From contig JAMKCF010000060.1 in assembly GCA_023634235.1 (NCBI GenBank), forward strand, positions 62,001 to 126,000: a stretch of 64,000 nucleotides of DNA. Direction: 5' to 3'. Positions 54,991 through 64,000 of the stretch are shown piece after piece (within the stretch, counting starts at the first letter, position 1; the number at the start of each line of letters is the position of its first letter). A model generated the notes under the pieces. The model did not search any database. It saw only the letters and a program-made list of their open reading frames with translations, and was not told where the DNA came from. This DNA comes from Pisaster brevispinus. Lineage: Eukaryota; Echinodermata; Asteroidea; Forcipulatida; Asteriidae. The position numbers were made by a program, and so were the translations under genes.

Positions 54991-55214
54991 AACTACAACA
55001 GTTGACAGTTTTTGGACCATTATGTCAGACTTTAGTTCCCCAAAAACAAAAATCCTCAAAAACCGATAATCTGAAAAAGGAAAAGGTAGGCTAAATATTA
55101 AACATCTATTTACATTTCAGGGTCAAGTTTGTATTAATCAGTGTAAGGCCTAATAGTTCGGGGATAAAAAGAAACCGCAACAACAGCTTTTCAAAAAAGG
55201 ACATTGCCAAGCAC

Positions 55215-55580
55215 GGCAAGTTTGTGCTGTGTACACCTTTGTGCCAGGGCCTGACAGCCACTTCAAGGTGAGGGCTACACATAACTGATCGTGGCTGTAG
55301 GCCCAAATCAACTGTCACCAGGGGCCACGTTGCCACTTACTCCTGGGGCTGAAATGGGGTTACTTCCTTCAAAGTCCGTAAGGATGTAGTCATAGGTATC
55401 ATCCACTAGGACCCCGACTGGTAGAGCAGAATGCAATACCTTCCCAACTTTGTACGAAGCAATTAAGGTTAACTGCCCTTGAGCGCCTAGCTCAAGGGCA
55501 CAAATGTCATGACTAGGATTGGAACCTTACTCTGCTGCTGACAACACCAAAGGTTTAGTCCGGAAACTAGACCTCCTGGC
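55215..55580 (-). mobile_element. SINE family A relative, reverse orientation
   Basis: In reverse complement it matches 44970-45290: B box region AAGGTTCCAATCCTAGTCAT, a duplicated CTTGAGC word, then GGGGTCCTAGTGGATGATAC and GTGGCAACGTGGCCCCTGGT. Confidence 0.75.
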
Positions 55581-55766
55581 AACGATACATGGGTGTTGTC
55601 ACCCACCACCTGTTTGTAAGGTATAGCGAAGGCACTCTCAGTTTTCACTTGGTGCTGTTCCGGCCGACTTCACTTGTATCATAATTTATTTTCAAGGTGG
55701 GTTTTTTCATGTTTCGACCGATGCTCTATGAAGGTGTTTGAAATGTGGTAATGGATTGTGTTTTAC

Positions 55767-55842
55767 CGTTAGCATCCAATAATGAGTCAAGGTACCCAAG
55801 GAATGATCCAAGAAATTGCAAGTAGTAATAGTATAGCTGAGA
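55767..55842 (-). CDS. putative exon, unidentified gene
   Basis: An AG preceded by GGCTGC and a donor GTAAAA bound 76 bp reading SQLYYYYLQFLGSFLGYLDS then LLDAN, phase 0 in and phase 1 out. The phase matches the exon at 54377-54458, which would give a joining Asp. The polypyrimidine tract is weak. No family is recognised. Confidence 0.3.
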
Positions 55843-55995
55843 CTGCAGCCATGGGGCTTTAAGAGCCCTTGTGTTAATCTGGGCACAGGAGCTTGTGCTC
55901 ATGTTTATGCCTGGGTGGTGAACCCAGCAGTGTGTGTGTTTGTGTGTGGTTATTTGTAGCCCAGGTTGGATGCAACAGACGAGTCCAACAGACAC

Positions 55996-57599
55996 TGATG
56001 TCCTACCAGGGGTAGGTTATTTGATGATGTTTTGTCCTTTTGCCCATGTGTACGTAGGCCTACACTGCATGTAAAACCCAACTCAATTTGGTTCTTGGAG
56101 AATAGTGGTTGGTTAATTTATTAAACATTTTTTTCTTCTGTTTTTGCTCCTGAACTGAATATTAACTACTTTGTAAGTATACTTAAAGCAGGGCATATAG
56201 CTGTTCATGATTTTGTTGTTGACTGAGAAACAGTCTAATGGAAAGAACTTTAACTGTAACGGTTTGTTACAAAAGGTTATAGGCCTACAGTAGCACATGA
56301 AAGGGGGCCTATAGTAGCTATATTACCTGATTTTTAATTTTTAATTTTTAATATAGACAAACTATACATCATTGGAAAGGTCTATTCAAGATAAATGCAA
56401 TGGTGAAGAGCAAATTAAAATCAGACCAACATTAATGAAGATATGCCTCTTAAAGGGATACTATATACCAGAACTCTTCTGCCGCATATTTTTAAAGAGG
56501 TCTAGTTTTGTACTTGTACAAATGATTACCTCATATTTCTCACATACAGTCACCATGATTGCAATTATTGTATAATAAATTAATCCTCTTGGAATTTTTG
56601 CTAGCAACCAACCCCAGAAAAAACACCCCCGAAAATGAACTTTTCCCAAACCGACTTGCTGCCAGTTTTCGTGAAGCACTTCTCCACTTGCCAAGTAAAT
56701 TAGGGCCAACTTAAACGCCTAAATTTATCAAGTCTCCCCAAAAGTTGAAACACAGAACCCCAAGATTGTGCTAGATTCTTATAATTACACATTCTATTAA
56801 TTGCACGACCCCCTAAACGTTATAATTAAAACAATTCTGTGGGTATACAAATTATGATGAGCTTGGCGCATGAATATTTGTCCATTTAGTGTGGTGCACC
56901 CTGAAAGTTTTTATCCGATCAGGGAGATTTTTTTTTTCCAAAATGGCGACTTTCATCGCGTGAGCACGGAAAGTTGTGGTTCTAAAAACGGGCGTGAAAT
57001 CAAAGGTTTGATGCCACAAATGTGATTAAATCGACCAAAATTACAAAAGATAGACATTCTAGAGTAATAATTGAATGTTTTGTTGAAAAGTGATCCAAAG
57101 TATTCCCAAACCGCTTCAATATATTTTCCCGAATTTGTGGTGGCAGAATAGGAAATGTCTTAAACGCGAACCCTTTGCGATAGCTACCTATACTTAGCAA
57201 CTGTGTTTCATGGTTTTAACAAAACCCTAGAGTTGATTTTATTTGGTTTGGTCTAGTTTAGTAACAGTTTTCCTTAGCAATTTCAAGAACTGTAATTCAA
57301 ACTTAGAAGTTAGAATAGTAGTCTAGATAATCAGTACCCACCTTGTAAACAGATTCAGTCCCCCCCCCCCCCCCAAAAAAAAAACACACAAAAAACAAAA
57401 ACGTCAACACTATCCAAACAGCAACAAGCAAATGGGATGGTCGAGCACGGTCTAATGAGGGCGCACTAAAAGGTCATTGGTAAGTACTGTTTGCTCCGCA
57501 CTAAAATGACAGAAATTCATGCGCGGAGGCTTATTAATAAAATGTATACCCACAACTTTTTCTCTAATTCAACAATTTGGAGGTAATGGCTTTTATTTT
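55996..57599. other. non-coding, nothing firm
   Basis: Contains GTAGGCCTAC at 56054, a dispersed-repeat match to 5597-5680 (56646-56745) and a C run at 57361-57374. No exon is recognised. Confidence 0.4.
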
Positions 57600-60500
57600 C
57601 TGCCATGAATTTGGGGTTGCTGACGATTCTGTAGGCGAGGCGAGCGGCCTGGATGTAGGCCTACCCCTAAGAGAAATTGAAAAATTCCAGGGGCCGGCTG
57701 CAAAGCAAGGTCTCGCCGGCCGGGGTAATGGCCCAAAATAAATTTGAGGTGAAATTGGGAATAACTCCCGTTCTAGGAGGGCTAGAGAAATTATTTTTTT
57801 ACCTGACTCTGCCTTAGGTATCCCTGCATCCGAAAATTAGACTTAACGGCCGTTGCGGGCAGGCTTCACACCGGAAAAGACCAGCAAGCGGGGACACTCC
57901 GAAAGCCCCGCAAAACATCAACGTGATTTTGCTGTAAAAAGACAGAAATACAGAATAAGGAGGGTCAAATCGACCCCAGGGCAATATCGGATCTGCACAA
58001 TTTTAGTACCACTGTAAAGCCCGTTTCAAGGGCTCTCTCTCCCGCGAATATGGGGTTTCTGACGATTCTGTAGGCGAGGCGAGCGTCCTGGATGTTAGGC
58101 CTACCCCTAAGAAAAATTGAAAAAAAAAAAAAAAAAAAAAACAGGGGCCGGCTGAAAAGCAAGGTCGTGCCGGCAGGGGTAATGGCCTAAAACAAAAGTG
58201 CGGTGAATTTTAGAATAACTCCCGATCTAGGAGGGCTAGAGGGATGATTTTTTGACCCGACTCTGCCTTAGGTATCCCTACATCCGAAAATTAGACTTTT
58301 ACGGCCGTTGCGGGCAGGCATACACCGGAAAAGACCAGCAAGCGGGGACACTCCGAAAGCCCCGCAAAACATCAACGTGATTTTGCTGTAAAAAGACAGA
58401 AATACAGAATAAGGAGGGTCAAATCGACCCCACGGCAATATCGAATCTGCACAATTTTAGTACCACTGTAAAGCCCGTTTCAATGGCTCTTTCTCCCGCG
58501 AATTTGGGGTCGCTGACGATTCTTTAGGCGAGGCGAGCGGCCTGGATGTTAGGCCTACCCCTAAGAAAAATTGACCAAAAAAAAAAAAAAACCCAGGGGC
58601 CGGCTGAAAAGCAAGGTCGTGCCGGCAGGGGTAATGGCCCAAAACAAAAGTGCGGTGAATTTTGGAATAACTCCCGATCTAGGAGGGCTAGAGGGATGAT
58701 TTTTTGACCTGACTCTGCCTTAAGTATCCCTGCATCCAAAAACTTGACTCTGCCTTAAGTATCCCTGCATCCAAAAACTAGACTTTTACGGCCGAGCTGG
58801 CAGGCTTCACACCGGAAAAGACCAGCAAGCAGGGACACTCCGAAAGCACCGCAAAATATCAACGTGATTTTGCTGTAAAAAGACAGAAATACAGAATAAG
58901 GAGGGTCAAATCGACGCCAGGGCAATAACGGATCTGCACAATTTTAGTACCACTGTAAAGCCCGTATCAAGGGCTCTCTCTCCCGCGAATTTGGGGTCGC
59001 TGACGATTCTGTAGGCGAGGTGAGTGGCCTGGATGTTAGGCCCACCAGTAAGAAAAATTGACCAAAAAAAAAACAAAACCCAGAGGCCGGCTGAAAAGCA
59101 AGGTCGTGCCGGCAGGGGTAATGGCCTTAAACAAAAGTGCTGTGAATTTTGGAATAACTCCCGATCTAGGAGGGCCAGAGGGATGTTTTTTTGACCTGAC
59201 TCTGCCTTAGGTTTCCCTGCATCCCCAAAATAGACTTTTACGGCCGTTGCTGGCAGGCTTCACACCGGAAAAGACCAGTAAGCGGGAACCCTCCGAAAGC
59301 CCTGCAAAACATCAACCTGTAAAAAGACAGAAATACAGAATAAGGAGGGTCAAATCGACCCCAGGGCAATATCGGATCTGCACAATTGTAGTACCACCGT
59401 AAAGTCCGTTTCAAGGGCTCTCTCTCCCGTGAGTTTGGAGTCGCTGACGATTCTGTAGGCGAGGCGAGCGGCCTGGATGTTAGGCCCACCCCTTAGAGAA
59501 ATTGAACAAAAAAAACCAGGGGTAATGGCCCAAAATAAAAGTGCGGTGTTTTTGAGAATAACTCCCGATCTAGGAGGGCTAGAGAGATGATTTTTTTACC
59601 TGACTCTGCCTTAGGTATTCTTGCATCCGAAAATTATACTCATACGGCCGTTGCGGGCAGGCTTCACACCGGAAAAGACCAGCAAGCGGGGACACTCCGA
59701 AAGCCCCGAAAAACATTAACGTGATTTTGCTCTAAAAAGACAGAATTACAGAATAAGGAGGGTCAAATCGACGCCAGGGCAATATCGGATCTGCACAATT
59801 TTAGTACCACTGTAAAGCCCGTTTAAAGGGCTCTCTCTCCCGCGAATTTGGGGTTTCTGACGATTCTGTAGGCGAGGCGAGCGTCCTGGATGTTAGGCCT
59901 ACCCCTAAGAAAAATTTACCCCCAAAAAACAACCCAGGGGCCGGCTGAAAAGCAAGGTCGTGCCGGCAGGGGTAATATCCCAAAACAAAAGTGCGGTGAA
60001 TTTGGGAATAACTCCCGATCTAGGAGGGCTAGACGGACGATTTTTTGACGTAACTCTACCTTAGGTATCCTTGCATCCGAAAATTAGACTTTTAAGGCCG
60101 TTGCGGGCAAGATTTACACCGGAAGAGACCAGCAAGCGGGGACACTCCGAAAGCCCCGCAAAACATCAACGTGATTTTGCTGTAAAAAGACAGAAATACA
60201 GAATAAGGAGGGTCAAATCGACCCCAGGGCAATATCGGATCTGCACAATTTTAGTACCACTGTCAAGCCCGTTTCAAAGGCTCTCTCTCCCGCAAATTTT
60301 GGGTCGCTGACGATTCTGTAGGCGAGGCGAGCGGCCTGGGTGTTAGGCCTACCCCTAAGAAAAATTGACAAAAAAAAACAAAAACCCAGGGGCCGGATGA
60401 AAAGCAAGGTCGTGCCGGCAGGGGTAAAGGCCCAAAATAAAAGTGCGGTGATTTTGGGAATAACTCCCGATCTAGGAGGGCTAGAGGGATGATTTTTTGA

Positions 60501-63500
60501 CCTGACTCTGCCTTAGGTATCCCTGCATCCGAAAATTATATTTGTACGGCCGTTGCGGGCAGGCTTCACACCGGAAAAGACCAGCAAGCGGGGACACTCC
60601 TAAAGCCCTGCAAAACATGAACGTGATTTTGCTGTAAAAAGACAGAAATACAGAATAAGGAGGGTCAAATCACCCCTAGGGCAATATCGGATCTGCACAA
60701 TTTTAGTACCACTGTAAAGCCCGTTTCAAGGGCTCTCTCTACCGTGAGTTTGGGGTTGCTGACGATTCTTTAGGCGAGGCAAGCGGCCTGGATGTTAGGC
60801 CCACCCCTTAGAGAAATTGAAAAAAAACAAAAAACAGGCGTATTATGGCCCAAAATAAAAGTTCGGTGATTTTGCCTTAGGTTTCCCTGCATCCGAAAAT
60901 TATATTTGTATGGCCGTTGCGGGCAGGCTTCACACCGGAAAAGACCAGCAAGCGGGGACACTCCGAAAGCCCCTCAAAACATCAACGTGATTTTGCTGTA
61001 AAAAGACAGAAATACAGAATAAGGAGGGTCAAATCGACCCCAGGGCAATATCGGATGTGCACAATTTTAGTACCACTGTAAAGCCCGTTTCAAAGGCTCT
61101 CTCTCCCGCAAATTTTGGGTTGCTGACGATTCTGTAGGCGAGTCGAGCGGCCTGGATGTAAGGCCTACACCTAAGAAAAATTGAAAAAAAAACAAAAAAA
61201 AAACACGGGCCGGTTGAAAAGCAAAGTCGTGCCGGCAGGGGTAATGGCCCAAAAATAAAAGTTCGGTAATTTTCGGAATAACTCCCGATCTAAGAGGGCT
61301 AGAGGGATGATTTTTTTACCTGACTCTGCCTTAGGTATCCCTGCATCCGAAAATTATATTTGTACGGCCGTTGCGGGCAGGCTTAACACCGGAAAAGACC
61401 AGCATACGGGGACTTTCCGAAAGCCCCGCAAAACATCAACGTGATTTTGATGTAAAAAGAAAGAAATACAGAATAAGGAGGGTCAAATCGACCCCAGTGC
61501 AATATCGGATCTGCACAATTTTAGTACCACTGTAAAGCCCGTTTCAAAGGCTCTCTCTCCCGCAAATGTTGGGTTGCTGACGATTCTGTAGACGAGGCGA
61601 GCGGCCTGGATGTAAGGCCTACCCCTAAGAAAAATTGACAAAAAAAACAAAAAAAAAACACGGGCCGGCTGAAAAGCAAAGTCGTGCCGGCAGGGGTAAT
61701 GGCCCAAAACAAAAGTGCGGTGAATTTGGGAATAACTCCCGATCTAGGAGGACTAGAGGGATGATTTTTTTACCTGACTCTGCCTTAGGTATCCCTGCAT
61801 CCGAAAATTACACTTTTACGGCCGTTGCGGGCAGGATTCACACCGGAAAAGACCAGCAAGAGGGGACACTCCGAAAGCCCCGCAAAGCATCAACGTGATT
61901 TTGCTGTAAAAAGACAGAAGTACAGAATAAGGAGGGTCAAATCGACTCCAGGGCAATATCGGATCTGCACAATTTTAGTACCACTGTAAAGCCCAGTTCA
62001 AAGGCTCTCTTTCCCGCAAATTTGGGGTAGCTGACTATTCTGTAGGCGAGGTGAGCGGCCTGGATATTAGGCCCATCCCTTAGAGAAATTGAACAAAAAC
62101 AAACCAGGGGTAATGGCCCAAAATAAAAGTATGGTGATTTTGGAAATAACTCCCGATCTAGGAAGGCTAGAGAAATGATTTTTTTACCTGACTCTGCCGT
62201 AGGTATCCCTGCATGAGAAAATTAGACTTTTACGGCCGTTGCGGGCAAGCTTCACACCGGAAAAGACCAGCAAGGGGGGACACTCCGAAAGCCCCGAAAA
62301 ACATCAACGTGATTTTGCTGTAAAAAGACAGAATTACAGAATAAGGAGGGTCAAATCGACCCCAGGGCAATATCGGATCTGCACAATTTTAGTACCACTC
62401 TAAAGCCCGTTTCAAGGGCTCTCTCTCCCGTGAGTTTGGGGTTGCTGACGATTCTGTAGGCGAGACGCGCGGCATGGATGTTAGGCCTACCCCTTAGAGA
62501 AATTGAACAAAAAAAAAACAGGGGCATTATGGCCCAAAATAAAAGTGCGGTGATTTTGGGAATAACTCCCGATCTAGGAGGGCTAGAGGGATGATTTTTT
62601 GACCTGACTCTGGGCAATATCGGATCTGCACAATTTTAGTACCACTGTCAAGCCCGTTTCAAAGGCTCTCTCTCCCGCAAATTTTGGGTCGCTGACGATT
62701 CTGTAGGCGAGGCGAGCGGCCTCGATGTTAGGCCTACCCCTAAGAAAAATTGACCCCCAAAAAACAACCCAGGGGCCGGCTGAAAAGCAAGGTCGTGCCG
62801 GCAGGGGTAATAGCCCAAAACAAAAGTGCGGTGAATTTGGGAATAACTCCCGATCTAGGAGGGCTAGACGGACGATTTTTTGACCTAACTCTACCTTAGG
62901 TATCCCTGCATCCGAAAATTAGACTTTTACGGCCGTTGCGGGCAAGATTCACACCGGAAAAGACCAGCAAGCGGGGACACTCTTAAGGCCCCGCAAAACA
63001 TGAACGTGATTTTGCTGTAAAAAGACAGATATACAGAATAAGGAGAGTCAAATCACCCCAGGGCAATATCGGATCTGCACAATTTTAGTACCACTGTCAA
63101 GCCCGTTTCAAAGGCTCTCTTCCCCGCAAATTTGGGGTCGCTGACGATTCTGTAGGCGAGGCGAGCGGCCTGGATGTTAGGCCTACCCCTAAGAAAAATT
63201 GACCCCCAAAAAACAACCCAGGGGCCGGCTGAAAAGCAAGGTCGTGCCGGCAGGGGTAATATCCCAAAACAAAAGTGCGGTGAATTAGGGAATAACTCCC
63301 GATCTAGGAGGGCTAGACGGACGATTTTTTGACGTAACTCTACCTTAGGTATCCTTGCATCCGAAAATTAGACTTTTAAGGCCGTTGCGGGCAAGATTTA
63401 CACCGGAAAAGACCAGCAAGCGGGGACACTCCGAAAGCCCCTCAAAACATCAACGTGATTTTGCTGTAAAAAGACAGAAATACAGAATAAGGAGGGTCAA

Positions 63501-64000
63501 ATCGACCCCAGGGCAATATCGGATCTGCACAATTTTAGTACCACTGTCAAGCCCCGTTTCAAAGGCTCTCTCTCCCGCAAATTTTGGGTCGCTGACGATT
63601 CTGTAGGCGAGGCGAGCGGCCTGGGTGTTAGGCCTACCCCTAAGAAATATTGACCAAAAAAAAAACAAAAACCCAGGGGCCGGCTGAAAAGCAAGGTCGT
63701 GCCGGCAGGGGTAAAGGCCCAAAATAAAAGTGCGGTGATTTTGGGAATAACTCCCGATCTAGGAGGGCTAGAGGGATGATTTTTTGACCTGACTCTGCCT
63801 TAGGTATCCCTGCATCCGAAAATTATATTTGTACGGCCGTTGCGGGCAGGCTTCACACCGGAAAAGACCAGCAAGCGGGGACACTCCTAAAGCCCTGCAA
63901 AACATGAACGTGATTTTGCTGTAAAAAGACAGAAATACAGAATAAGGAGGGTCAAATCACCCCCAGGGCAATATCGGATCTGCACAATTTTAGTACCACT
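57600..64000 (+). repeat. satellite array, ~450 bp monomers, with higher-order repeat
   Basis: The word GACGATTCT recurs at 57622, 58061, 58515, 59002, 59446, 59859, 60309, 60761, 61125, 61579, (variant) 62033, 62447, 62693, 63142 and 63593: fifteen monomer starts, mostly 439-454 bp apart. Each has a GCGAGGCGAGCGGCCTGGAT block, a variable A-rich run, CAGGGGCCGGCTGAAAAGCA, AACTCCCGATCTAGGAGG, GACCTGACTCTGCCTTAGGT and CAGAAATACAGAATAAGGAG. Short intervals (364 and 246 bp) reflect internal deletions, and the 487 bp one a small duplication near 58730-58785. The array continues past the window end. Frames within it are incidental. Confidence 0.95.

Noticed and set aside
57965..63722. Many minus- and plus-strand frames in the satellite with shared endings such as LKLCRSDIALGSI or REPLKRALQWY
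   Set aside because: They are the same satellite monomer read repeatedly, with frames ending in different places and no family resemblance. They are incidental to the repeat.

Overview
This is a eukaryotic, AT-rich, repeat-dense genomic window with multi-exon genes, GT-AG introns, tRNA-derived SINEs, DNA transposons and a satellite array. The abundance of the palindrome GTAGGCCTAC, the SINE types and the presence of an animal (6-4) photolyase suggest a marine invertebrate, most likely an echinoderm or close relative. The species assignment is inference only.

Two genes can be recognised, and they converge. On the + strand (13766-29358) is a (6-4) photolyase of the cryptochrome/photolyase family, with nine exons found; splice phases fit between neighbours except where stated. 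It repairs UV (6-4) photoproducts. The exon for the conserved segment after the FAD-binding region is absent, and two exons carry indels that break the frame. Its last exon ends in a lysine-rich tail finishing KKLTDFY, which resembles a PCNA-interacting (PIP) box. On the - strand (46277-41609) are the last five exons of a DCAF6/NRIP-like WD40 protein, a substrate receptor for CUL4-DDB1 ubiquitin ligases; three of these also carry frame breaks. Two further small - strand exons (55842-54377) are phase-compatible but unidentified.

Layout: 1-13.7 kb holds no recognisable gene but has a long inverted-repeat element, several decayed tandem arrays and a 1.1 kb terminal-inverted-repeat element. 13.7-29.4 kb is the photolyase gene, whose introns are full of SINEs and a 4.1 kb nested tandem insertion. 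29.4-41.6 kb is the space between the convergent genes, with a mariner/Tc1-like element and minisatellites. 41.6-46.3 kb is the DCAF6-like 3' end, including a roughly 750 bp minisatellite whose unit copies the adjacent 5' splice site. 46.3-57.6 kb holds a Myb/SANT-domain DNA transposon, oppositely oriented minisatellite arrays (one split by a TTAA-flanked piggyBac-like element) and foldback elements. 57.6-64 kb is a satellite of about 450 bp monomers with a higher-order repeat near 3.28 kb, running off the window.

The frame breaks are indels; I saw no lone substitution creating a stop within otherwise aligned coding sequence. Intact and broken exons alternate in both genes. This could be uncorrected assembly error or recent gene decay, and the sequence alone cannot decide.
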